DNA of 8,679 nucleotides, from positions 1-8,679 of the forward strand of contig JAEKLK010000240.1 of NCBI GenBank assembly GCA_019509895.1, given 5' to 3'. The stretch is from Betaproteobacteria bacterium. Its GTDB lineage: Bacteria; Pseudomonadota; Gammaproteobacteria; Burkholderiales; SG8-39. Of this stretch, positions 1 through 7,332 are shown piece after piece (positions within the stretch are counted from its first letter, which is position 1; each line of letters begins with the position of its first letter). The position numbers were made by a program, and so were the translations under genes. Under the pieces are notes generated by a model. It was given only the letters and a program-made list of their open reading frames with translations, was not told the origin of the DNA and ran no database searches.

Positions 1-2153
1 TTGTCCATGCGGTCGATGCGCGACTTGAACTGCATGCCGGCCACCTTGAGCTCGCGCTCCTCTTCTAGCGCCTGGATCTCGAACGGGGCGCGCCGCCGCT
101 CGATCTCCAGCCATTCGCCCGCCAGGCGTGCGAGTCGCTGCCGCTCGAGCTCGGCATAACGCCCCGTCAGTCCCATCTCATTCACCGCAGTCTGTGCCGC
201 CTGCGCGATCACCGTAGTCAGGTCCTTCTGCAGATTGGCGTGCGAGCGCACGCGCGTCCAGATCTCGCGCATAAGCGCATGCAAGAGCTTTCCGCGATCG
301 CGCGGATCCAGTCCCGGCGCCGGCTCCTCCATGTCCTCGGCGCCCAGGCGCCAGCGCGCAAAGGCGCGGAACGGACAAGCCGCCTGGTCGGCGAGCACGC
401 GCGTGCCGCCGCGCTGCAGCCCGGGCTTGACGCGCGGCGCGCGCGCGTCCTCGAACGGCTCGAGCTTGCGCGCGGCGAAGACGAGGTCGCGGTAGCGCGG
501 ATAGTCCGGCAGCTCGAGCGGCGCCTCCGCGATATCGGCGATGAGCGCGCTCGGCGCGAGATCGCGGTCCTCATCTTTCGCCGGATGTGAAAACACCACC
601 TCGCGCGCCGAGCGCTGCCACTCGTCGGTGATGCCTCGGTCAAGCGCGGCCGCGCTTTCCGCGCCTGCCTGCGGGATGCCGGCGCGCTTCTGCAGCGCGA
701 TGGGAATGAACGGATTGGGACGCGCATCGCGCGGCCAGGTCTCGTCGGTGAGGCCACTCACCCAGAGGCCATCAAAGCGCTGCTGCTGGGACTCGATCAC
801 CCCGAGGACCTGGATCGGCGCCTCCGGCGATTCCGGCTGGAAGAGTGTGTCGCTGCACAGCCGCTTGAGCGTCGCATACGCGTCGGCAAAGGAGAACCGG
901 CCGGCAATGCGCTCGAGCTTGGCGAGCTCGCCGAGCATCTCGTGCCACTTGACGCGCGTCTGGAATTCGTCCGAGTCGAGCGCCCGCTCGCCGGGGAAAC
1001 CCGCGGCCTCGAGCACCGCGGAGAAACGGCGCGCCCAGTCGGCCGGCGATTCGGCGCCTGGCTCGGCAGCGGCAAACACCTTCTCCAGCAGCTTGCGCAG
1101 GAGCGGCGCCGGCTCGGCACCCGCGATCAGTCTGGCGAGCGAAATCATGTCGTCGGCGTCGCGGCGCAAGCGCACATCGAGCGAAGCGCGTTTCGCAAGC
1201 TCCGTGTCGGCGCCGCCCAAAAAGGGCGCGCGCAGGAGATGGCTGGCACGGGCGAACTCGATCGGCGTGAACGCCAGCTCGAGCAGCGTGAGCGCCGCGT
1301 CGACCAGCGGATATGCCGCGAGCGGCCGGCCGAGCGAGATGTTGAACGGCAGCGGCGTGCTCGCCTGGCCCGGCACGTTGTAGCCCGGCTGCATCACGCG
1401 CGAAAAAGTCCGCAACACCTCGGCGCGCCGCTGCCCAAGTTCGGGCACGACGACGCCGATGCGCTTCGCGCCCGCCTCGAGCCGTGCGCGTGCCCATTTC
1501 GCCGCCGCCTCGAGCTCATGCTTCGCCGAAGGGAACGAGGCGCGCACCACGCGGCCATCGATCGGCGGTGGCGCGCAGTCCATCCATTCGAAGCGGCCGA
1601 GGAATTCGCGCGTTTGCGGCGGCATAACGTCGAAGCCGTAGGCGACGATGAGCGCCGGCGTTTCCACGGTCTTCAGGTAGCCCGCCATCAGATCCGGCAG
1701 CCGCGCAGCGTCGATCTCGCCTTCGGTCTGCTTCCGGTAGGCGGCGGACCACTGGGCAAAGGCGAGCGCGTCCTCGTTGCCCGGGCCCGTTGGAATGCGC
1801 CATTCGTGCAGGCGTCGCCAAGCTTCGCGGCATTGCGCCGCGGCCTGCGGCACGATCAGCAGGTCCGTCGCCGCGAGGATGCGCTCCCAGAGATGCTGCT
1901 CTTGGGCCGCGGTGAGAAGGAGCGGCAGCCGCTCGCCGGCATCCGAGTAAAGAGCATCCTCCCAAAGGCGCTCGACGAAGGCACCGAACGGCAGGATGTC
2001 GGCGGCTTCCCAGGAAGTAAGGCCGCGCGCGAGCTGATAGTCGTCGAAATCGAGCGTCAGCCGCTGGGCCAGGCGCTGGTTCGGCGTGACGATGGTGAGG
2101 CGCGCGGCGTGGCCTTCGGCGAGGCGCGCGAAAAGCTGCGAGTGGTCGAGCAT
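1..2153 (-). CDS. AddB-like PD-(D/E)XK nuclease, 'probable DNA repair protein' family (C-terminus cut off)
   Basis: The ATG is at 2153 and the frame stays open for 717 complete codons to the window edge. I recognise the family of AddB/RecB-like exonuclease subunits annotated as 'probable DNA repair protein' in beta- and gammaproteobacteria, which act in the cytoplasm in double-strand break processing. Visible landmarks are TPNQRLA at residues 23-29, where AddB has its helicase-like N-terminus but without a Walker A loop; VSGLTDETWP at about 465-474, a degenerate helicase-type motif; CPFRAF starting at Cys593, the usual start of the nuclease domain and first iron-sulfur cysteine in AddB-type proteins; RGKLLHAL with His625; and SRIDRMD with Asp714, matching the first catalytic aspartate. 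The D-x-K motif and remaining cluster cysteines should lie beyond position 1. Family members are usually about 850-950 residues, so perhaps 150-200 are missing. An AddA/UvrD-like helicase is the expected downstream partner (inference). Family assignment is confident; exact biochemistry is not. Confidence 0.88.
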   Translation of the reverse strand, partial: MLDHSQLFARLAEGHAARLTIVTPNQRLAQRLTLDFDDYQLARGLTSWEAADILPFGAFVERLWEDALYSDAGERLPLLLTAAQEQHLWERILAATDLLIVPQAAAQCREAWRRLHEWRIPTGPGNEDALAFAQWSAAYRKQTEGEIDAARLPDLMAGYLKTVETPALIVAYGFDVMPPQTREFLGRFEWMDCAPPPIDGRVVRASFPSAKHELEAAAKWARARLEAGAKRIGVVVPELGQRRAEVLRTFSRVMQPGYNVPGQASTPLPFNISLGRPLAAYPLVDAALTLLELAFTPIEFARASHLLRAPFLGGADTELAKRASLDVRLRRDADDMISLARLIAGAEPAPLLRKLLEKVFAAAEPGAESPADWARRFSAVLEAAGFPGERALDSDEFQTRVKWHEMLGELAKLERIAGRFSFADAYATLKRLCSDTLFQPESPEAPIQVLGVIESQQQRFDGLWVSGLTDETWPRDARPNPFIPIALQKRAGIPQAGAESAAALDRGITDEWQRSAREVVFSHPAKDEDRDLAPSALIADIAEAPLELPDYPRYRDLVFAARKLEPFEDARAPRVKPGLQRGGTRVLADQAACPFRAFARWRLGAEDMEEPAPGLDPRDRGKLLHALMREIWTRVRSHANLQKDLTTVIAQAAQTAVNEMGLTGRYAELERQRLARLAGEWLEIERRRAPFEIQALEEERELKVAGMQFKSRIDRMD

Positions 2154-2196
2154 TTACCCGCGGCAAGTTTAGACTACGCGCCCGAGGAGACGCCCG
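2154..2196. promoter_or_regulatory. Compact divergent gap between nuclease and Bug receptor genes
   Basis: Only 43 bp separate the two divergent start codons, so both promoters must sit here or reach into the coding regions. The centre (2165-2176) is locally AT-rich. It holds TAGACT (2170-2175) reading right and TAAACT (2171-2166) reading left, each a 4-of-6 match to a sigma-70 -10 box, but I see no convincing -35 partner for either. A good Shine-Dalgarno run, GAGGAGA, at 2184-2190 serves the receptor gene with 6 bases to its ATG. No clear Shine-Dalgarno precedes the nuclease start. Confidence 0.4.
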
Positions 2197-3156
2197 ATGA
2201 AAACGCTGATTCGGTGCCTGACCCCGATCTTTCTGCTCGCCGCGAGCGCCGCCGTCGGGCAGGACTATCCGGCGCGCGAGATCCGCTCGGTGTGCAACTT
2301 CGCGCCCGGCTCCGGCGCCGACATCGTCGTGCGCTATTACAGCGAGAAACTGGCGAGGCTGGCCGGCAAGCCGGTGATCGTCGAAAACCGGCCAGGCGCG
2401 CAGGGCCTGGTCGCGACGGAGTATGTGGCGAAATCGAAGCCCGACGGCTACACCATCCTCATCACGCCGGCATCGTCGACGCTCGCCACGGCGCCGCACA
2501 TCTTCAAGCAGATCCCGTTCGATCCGCTGAAGGACTTTGCGCCGGTGACGACGATCAATTCGCTCGCCTTCGTGCTCGCCGTCGACGCGGCGAAGCCGAT
2601 CCGCACGATTAACGAGCTGGTCGGCTCGCTGCGCGCAAAGCCCGAACATGGCTTCTACGCCACACAGTCGAACTCGGGCCAGGTGGCCGCGGAGCTGCTG
2701 AAGGAGATGCGCGGCCTTACCACCGTCTATGTGCCCTACAAGCTCACCGGCGACGCGCTCGCAAGCCTGCTTCTCGGCGAGATCGATTTCCTGTCGGTCG
2801 ACGCGACCTGGGCGGTGACTCAGCACCCGCACAAGATACGCATCCTCGCCGTCACCTCCGCCAAGCGCTCGGGTGCATTGCCCGACATCCCGACGATGGC
2901 CGAGCTCGGCTTCAAGGACTTCGACATCACGCCTTGGTGGGGCGTCGTCGTGCCGGCCGGCACGCCGCGGCCGATCGTCGAGCGCCTGGCGCGCTGGTTC
3001 AACGAGATCGGGGCAATGGAGGACACCCGGCAGTTCCTCGCGCGCAGCGCGCTCGACGCCTTCCCCGGCTCGCCCGAGTCGATGGCCGCGCTGCTGAAGA
3101 CCGAGACCGAGCGCTGGGGACGCTACGTCAAGCTCGCGAAAATCGAGCCGCAATAG
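2197..3156 (+). CDS. Bug/TctC-family tripartite tricarboxylate transporter substrate-binding protein
   Basis: The product is 319 residues, the normal length for this family of periplasmic receptors that deliver carboxylates or related small molecules to TctAB-type membrane permeases. A Sec signal peptide covers about residues 1-21 (basic MKTLIR, then a hydrophobic stretch, with probable cleavage after AVG). Family hallmarks follow in order: FAPGSGADI from 35, ENRPGA at 63-68, KPDGYT at 81-86, FDPLKDFAPV at 108-117, VPYKLTGDA at 179-187 (usually VPYKG), LPDIPTMAE at 228-236 and PAGTP near 253-257. The start is supported by GAGGAGA 6 bases upstream. No TctA or TctB gene is in the window, so this is an orphan receptor here, as is common for Bug proteins. 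The next gene, an aromatic-acid decarboxylase homologue 41 bp downstream on the same strand, suggests an aromatic carboxylate ligand, but that is inference; the ligand cannot be read from the sequence. Confidence 0.93.
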   Translation: MKTLIRCLTPIFLLAASAAVGQDYPAREIRSVCNFAPGSGADIVVRYYSEKLARLAGKPVIVENRPGAQGLVATEYVAKSKPDGYTILITPASSTLATAPHIFKQIPFDPLKDFAPVTTINSLAFVLAVDAAKPIRTINELVGSLRAKPEHGFYATQSNSGQVAAELLKEMRGLTTVYVPYKLTGDALASLLLGEIDFLSVDATWAVTQHPHKIRILAVTSAKRSGALPDIPTMAELGFKDFDITPWWGVVVPAGTPRPIVERLARWFNEIGAMEDTRQFLARSALDAFPGSPESMAALLKTETERWGRYVKLAKIEPQ

Positions 3157-3172
3157 AGTTCGCGTATTAAAT

Positions 3173-3193
3173 ATTTCGTACTAAGTACGGAAT
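3173..3193. promoter_or_regulatory. Candidate operator: 21-bp near-perfect dyad before the LigW-like gene
   Basis: The left arm ATTTCGTACT and right arm AGTACGGAAT flank a central A at 3183. Nine of ten positions pair; the only mismatch is T3176 against G3190. The inner 13 bp (3177-3189) are perfectly symmetric. The dyad ends 4 bases before the ATG at 3198 and overlaps an AT-rich island, TATTAAATATTT at 3165-3176, which could supply a -10 box (TATTAA or TAAATA). It also covers the position where a ribosome binding site would be, and no strong Shine-Dalgarno is visible. Its size and symmetry fit a homodimeric repressor of MarR, TetR or GntR type, but no such regulator gene is in the window. 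Confidence 0.6.
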
Positions 3194-3197
3194 TCCG

Positions 3198-4220
3198 ATG
3201 ATTCGCATCGCGGCCGAGGAGGCCTGGGCGCCGAAGGAGGTGCTGGAGCGCTACCGGCGGCTGCTCGCCGAGAAGTCGGTGGCGTGGGATCCGGGCTTCC
3301 ATAGCCTCTGGGGATTCTTCCTCGGCCCAAAGCCGCGCGCGAGCGCGCTGGCGCGCCGCATCCAGGATCTCGACGATGAGCGCCTGCGCGACATGGATGC
3401 GAGCGGCATCGCCATGCAGATCGTGTTCCTCAGCGCGCCGGGCGTGCAGGTGTTCGATGCGCCGACCGCGACGTCGCTGGCGCGCGAATGCAACGATCAG
3501 CTCGCCGACGCGGTGCGGCGCCATCCGAGCCGCTACGCGGCCCTCGCCGCGGTCGCGCCGCACGATGCCGCCAGCGCCGGTAAGGAGCTCGAGCGCGCGG
3601 TGCGCAAGCTCGGCATGAAAGGCGCGGTGATCAACTCGCACACACAAGGCGAGTACCTGGACGAGCCGAAGTACGCGCCGATCCTCGAGGCCGCGGAAGC
3701 GCTCGACGTGCCGATCTACCTGCATCCGAACACGCCGCCGCCGGGCATGATCGCGCCCTTCCTGCCGCGCGGGCTCGATGGCGCGATCTATGGCTTCGCA
3801 GTCGAGACCGGGCTGCATCTCCTGCGCCTGGTCGTCGCGGGCGTGTTCGATCGGCACCCGAAGCTGCGAATCGTCGTCGGCCATCTCGGCGAAGGCCTGC
3901 CGTTCTGGCTCTTTCGCCTGGACTACATGCATCGCTCGATGGTGATCTCGGAGCGCTATCCCGGCGCGCTGCCTTTGCAGCGCCAGCCGAGCGACTATCT
4001 GAAGGAAAACGTCTGGGTGACGACGAGCGGCATGCAGTGGGCGCCGGCGATTCGCTTTGCCCAGCAGGTGCTCGGGATAGAGCGCGTGCTGTACGCGATG
4101 GACTATCCCTACCAGTTCGTGCCCGAGGAAGTAAAGGTGACGGACGAACTGGCGATCAGTGAAGAGGAGCGCGCGCTCCTCTATCAGGGGAACGCCGAGC
4201 GCCTCTTCAGGCTGAAGTAG
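3198..4220 (+). CDS. LigW-like amidohydrolase, probable aromatic-acid decarboxylase (5-carboxyvanillate decarboxylase family)
   Basis: The 340-residue product belongs to the amidohydrolase_2 (ACMSD-related) family of metal-dependent non-oxidative decarboxylases. Its segments closely match what I recall of LigW/LigW2: IAAEEAWA at the N-terminus, SLWGF at 36-40, RDMDASGI near 64-71, INSHTQGEYLDE at 145-156, GLDGAIYGFAVETG at 192-205, and AMDYPYQF at 300-307. Expected metal and catalytic residues are present: Glu7, His176 (YLHP), His229 (VVGHLGEG) and Asp302. LigW removes CO2 from 5-carboxyvanillate to give vanillate during breakdown of the lignin biphenyl dehydrodivanillate. Ala9 sits where gamma-resorcylate decarboxylases have a metal-binding His (EEHFA), which favours the LigW branch. 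Isoorotate-type or another hydroxybenzoate substrate remains possible. The ATG is fixed by the N-terminal family match; the ribosome site is weak. The gene follows the receptor by 41 bp, but the intervening dyad suggests it may have its own promoter. Confidence 0.88.
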   Translation: MIRIAAEEAWAPKEVLERYRRLLAEKSVAWDPGFHSLWGFFLGPKPRASALARRIQDLDDERLRDMDASGIAMQIVFLSAPGVQVFDAPTATSLARECNDQLADAVRRHPSRYAALAAVAPHDAASAGKELERAVRKLGMKGAVINSHTQGEYLDEPKYAPILEAAEALDVPIYLHPNTPPPGMIAPFLPRGLDGAIYGFAVETGLHLLRLVVAGVFDRHPKLRIVVGHLGEGLPFWLFRLDYMHRSMVISERYPGALPLQRQPSDYLKENVWVTTSGMQWAPAIRFAQQVLGIERVLYAMDYPYQFVPEEVKVTDELAISEEERALLYQGNAERLFRLK

Positions 4221-4233
4221 GACTTACTGCTTC
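4205..4233. terminator. Possible bidirectional terminator at a convergent gene junction (weak)
   Basis: Two mutually exclusive hairpins span the 3-bp gap between convergent genes. The first is a perfect palindrome, CTTCAGGCTGAAG, at 4205-4217. The second pairs GAAGTAG (4214-4220) with CTGCTTC (4227-4233) around a 6-base loop GACTTA, with one G-U pair on the plus strand. Neither is followed by a U-tract on either strand, so intrinsic termination is doubtful. There is no other space for a terminator between the two stop codons. Confidence 0.25.
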
Positions 4234-4565
4234 GGCTTGTCCGCCGGCGCGGTTCCCCACGAGCTGCCCTGCACGGGCGGCGTCGCGCCCGGAACCGTTG
4301 CGTTCGTCCCACTTCCAGCGTTCGGCGCGGCGGGAGCGGGGTGCGTGGTGGCGGGCGCAAGCGCTCCATTGCGCTGCTCGGTCGCAGGCGCATCGCCACC
4401 GATCGAGCGCGTGTCGGCGCCAAAGGTCCCCGGCGAGCCGAAGCCCGACATGCTGCCGCTCGTGCCCGTGCTGCCGACGACCCCGCCGCTCACGCCGCCG
4501 ACCTGGCCAAACGCGGTGGTAGTGGCGCAGGCAAGCGCCGCGGCAAAGAGGATGGCTTTGGTCAT
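4224..4565 (-). CDS. Small secreted Gly/Ser/Thr/Pro/Ala-rich protein of unknown function
   Basis: The product is 113 residues starting at the ATG at 4565, chosen because AAGGAGG lies exactly 8 bases upstream. An upstream in-frame GTG at 4583 would add six residues but overlaps that Shine-Dalgarno. The N-terminus MTKAILFAAALACATTTAFG looks like a Sec signal peptide, with probable cleavage near residue 20. The mature part is low-complexity: a Gly/Ser/Val stretch (VGGVSGGVVGSTGTSGSMSG), then a Pro/Ala/Thr-rich region and a short charged tail ending DKPKQ. I see no catalytic motif, membrane segment or repeat unit of fixed length. Cys13 lies near the cleavage region, but ALAC does not satisfy a standard lipobox. 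It is probably disordered and exported. It runs the same way as the thiolase gene 96 bases upstream and could be co-transcribed with it or have its own promoter. I do not recognise a family. Confidence 0.72.
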   Translation of the reverse strand: MTKAILFAAALACATTTAFGQVGGVSGGVVGSTGTSGSMSGFGSPGTFGADTRSIGGDAPATEQRNGALAPATTHPAPAAPNAGSGTNATVPGATPPVQGSSWGTAPADKPKQ

Positions 4566-4573
4566 GGGGCTTG

Positions 4574-4580
4574 CCTCCTT
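4574..4580 (-). promoter_or_regulatory. Strong Shine-Dalgarno that sets the start of the small secreted protein
   Basis: The minus strand reads AAGGAGG here, near-complete complementarity to the 16S rRNA tail, with 8 bases to the ATG at 4565. It rules against the upstream GTG at 4583. It is the best ribosome binding site in the window, suggesting the small protein is well translated. Confidence 0.85.
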
Positions 4581-4661
4581 CACAAAGAAACCATCTTACT
4601 TTGCCGCGATGACGATTCCCACCGCGTCAGGCGCCGTGGTCCGCACGGACTATGCGGCAGT

Positions 4662-5936
<1,275 letters not shown>

Positions 5937-5958
5937 AGGGTTATCCTTTCCTCGGCCG

Positions 5959-5977
5959 CGAGCTTACGCTAAGCTCG
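5959..5977. promoter_or_regulatory. Candidate operator: perfect 8+3+8 inverted repeat upstream of the thiolase gene
   Basis: CGAGCTTA (5959-5966) and TAAGCTCG (5970-5977) are exact reverse complements around CGC. The dyad is centred 32 bp upstream of the thiolase ATG and 120 bp upstream of the peroxidase ATG, so it more likely controls the thiolase. A second perfect palindrome, GGCTGCAGCC (5977-5986), abuts it, sharing one base. No U-tract follows, and a terminator is not expected between divergent genes. Binding by a TetR- or MarR-like dimer is inference; I cannot match it to a named regulator. Confidence 0.55.
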
Positions 5978-6033
5978 GCTGCAGCCTCCAAGAAAGCACG
6001 CCGTTCGCTTCGGGCCCGCGGGCTCGCCTTTCT

Positions 6034-6050
6034 CGGCACGTCCTGTGCCG
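6034..6050. promoter_or_regulatory. Inverted repeat and candidate -10 upstream of the haloperoxidase-like gene
   Basis: CGGCAC (6034-6039) and GTGCCG (6045-6050) are exact reverse complements separated by GTCCT. A TATAAC hexamer (5 of 6 to the -10 consensus) follows at 6064-6069, but no good -35 box sits 16-18 bases before it; the repeat occupies that zone. A start site 7 bases past TATAAC would leave a very short leader before the Shine-Dalgarno at 6076, so this hexamer is only a candidate. Confidence 0.35.
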
Positions 6051-6075
6051 CCGTGACGGAACCTATAACAGGTCC

Positions 6076-6082
6076 AGGGAGG
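6076..6082 (+). promoter_or_regulatory. Shine-Dalgarno that sets the start of the haloperoxidase-like protein
   Basis: AGGGAGG lies 5 bases before the ATG at 6088. It selects this start over in-frame starts as far upstream as 5905, which would read through the divergent promoter region and bury the signal peptide. Confidence 0.8.
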
Positions 6083-6087
6083 CTCGT

Positions 6088-7311
6088 ATGCTTCAACGCT
6101 CGTTGCTCGTCTTGTCAGTCGCCGCGGCTTCGCCGCTTGCGTACGCCGATGTGATCCTCGACTGGAACCGATTCGCGCTGCCGATCGTGAACGGTGCGCC
6201 GAGCGCGCCCGCACCGGTGCAGTTCCGCGCCGTGGCGATCGTTAATGTCGCCATGTTCCAGGCAGTAAATTCCATAGAGCCGCGCTACCAGGCGTACCAG
6301 TCGGCGCTCGCGCCCGCGCCAGGTGCCTCGAAAGACGCTGCCGCCGCCGTAGCCGCCGCGCGCGTGCTCGCGCGGCTGTATCCGGACGCTCGTCAGAAGA
6401 TCGACGTCGAGCTGGCGCAATACCTGGAGAAGGCGCTTGACCGCGCCGGTGGGCCCGCGGCCGTCGAATCCGGCGTCGCCGTCGGTGAAAAGGCGGCGGC
6501 GATGGTCTGGGAGCTGCGGGCGAACGACGGTGCGAATGCGCCCGACAGCTATCGGCCGAAAACCGCAGCCGGGCGCTATGTCCCTACCGCGCCGACGGTC
6601 ACACCGATGTGGCCGAACGTCGCGCCGTTCACCATGAAGACGGCCTCGCAGTTCAGGCCCGGGCCGCCGGTGGATCTGAAAAGCGAAGCCTGGGCGCGCA
6701 ACTACAACGAGAGCAGGCAGTACGGCAAGAACAGCAGCAAGCGCACGCAGGAGCAGACGGAGATCGCGCGCTTTTGGATGCAGACCGGACCGGTGACCAT
6801 GCTCCCGATCGCCATGCAGCTCTCGGCGGCAAAAGGGCTCGACGTCAACGAGAACGCGCGGCTCTTCGCGCTGCTCGGCATGGCCGCGCACGACGCGATC
6901 GTCGCCGTGATGGATGCCAAGTACCGCTATGAGTTCTGGCGGCCGGTGACGGCGATCCGCAACGGCGACCGCGACGGCAATGCGAAGACCGATCGCGAAG
7001 CGGGCTGGGAGCCGATCGGCCCGACGCCGATGCATCCGGAATATCCCTGCGCGCACTGCATCACCGCTGGCGCGGCCGGCGTCGTGCTGCAGTCGGTCTT
7101 CGGCACGGGTACCGTCCAGGAGTTCACTCTCACATCGACTACGGCGCCCGGGGCCGTGCGCCGCTGGACGACAATCGACGCGTACATGCGCGAGCCGTCC
7201 GACGCGCGCATCTGGGCGGGTATCCATTACCGCTTCTCGACCGAGGTTGGCTTCGACATGGGCCGCAAGCTTGGCGAGCAGGCGCTGAAGACAACACTAC
7301 GGCCGCTCTGA
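6088..7311 (+). CDS. Exported vanadium-dependent haloperoxidase / PAP2-superfamily protein
   Basis: The 407-residue product begins with a signal peptide (residues 1-20, ending PLAYA before DVILDW), so it acts outside the cytoplasm. The C-terminal half carries the vanadate/phosphate site of the haloperoxidase-PAP2 fold: Lys278 and Arg285 in AKYRYEFWRPVTAIR, His323 in HPEYPCAHC, and Arg374 plus His380 in ARIWAGIHYR. The spacings Lys+7 to Arg and Arg+6 to His equal those I recall for the fungal vanadium chloroperoxidase (K353/R360, R490/H496), and His323 fits the acid-base His404. The usual Ser-Gly before that His is Cys321-Ala322 here. An N-terminal helical region (IVNVAMFQAVNSIEPRY) matches bacterial 'vanadium-dependent haloperoxidase' annotations. 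Activity could be halide oxidation or acid phosphatase; sequence does not decide. The gene stops 21 bp before the next gene on the same strand, a likely operon. Confidence 0.87.
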   Translation: MLQRSLLVLSVAAASPLAYADVILDWNRFALPIVNGAPSAPAPVQFRAVAIVNVAMFQAVNSIEPRYQAYQSALAPAPGASKDAAAAVAAARVLARLYPDARQKIDVELAQYLEKALDRAGGPAAVESGVAVGEKAAAMVWELRANDGANAPDSYRPKTAAGRYVPTAPTVTPMWPNVAPFTMKTASQFRPGPPVDLKSEAWARNYNESRQYGKNSSKRTQEQTEIARFWMQTGPVTMLPIAMQLSAAKGLDVNENARLFALLGMAAHDAIVAVMDAKYRYEFWRPVTAIRNGDRDGNAKTDREAGWEPIGPTPMHPEYPCAHCITAGAAGVVLQSVFGTGTVQEFTLTSTTAPGAVRRWTTIDAYMREPSDARIWAGIHYRFSTEVGFDMGRKLGEQALKTTLRPL

Positions 7312-7332
7312 AATCGCGATAATCGGCCGGTC

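Noticed and set aside
431..450. Alternating CG run that could form Z-DNA
   Set aside because: It is short and explained by Ala/Arg/Pro codons inside the nuclease gene in a GC-rich genome.
942..2612. Long plus-strand open frame of 556 codons antisense to the nuclease and running into the receptor gene
   Set aside because: It is Arg-rich with no recognisable motif and overlaps two well-supported genes in other frames. It is a shadow produced by GC-biased codon positions.
1516..3153. Long minus-strand open frame of 545 codons across the receptor gene and the nuclease start
   Set aside because: Its composition (Arg, Ala, Gly, His runs) is that of a shadow. The real genes beneath have signal peptide, motifs and ribosome sites.
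3123..3932. 269-codon minus-strand open frame opposite the LigW-like gene
   Set aside because: Shadow of a strongly conserved enzyme; no motifs.
4527..4529. Cys13 of the small secreted protein as a lipoprotein attachment site
   Set aside because: The preceding residues A-L-A lack the Leu/Val/Ile at -3 of a standard lipobox, so a soluble signal-peptidase I product is more likely.
4566..4583. GTG start for the small secreted protein, six codons upstream
   Set aside because: It overlaps the strong Shine-Dalgarno of the downstream ATG and lacks its own.
4584..4661. Small stems (CCGCA with TGCGG around 4640-4656) downstream of the thiolase gene as a terminator
   Set aside because: The stem is five base pairs with no T-tract on the minus strand; too weak to call.
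6115..7227. 370-codon minus-strand open frame opposite the haloperoxidase-like gene
   Set aside because: No family resemblance, Arg/His-rich, no ribosome site; the plus-strand gene has a complete active-site residue set.
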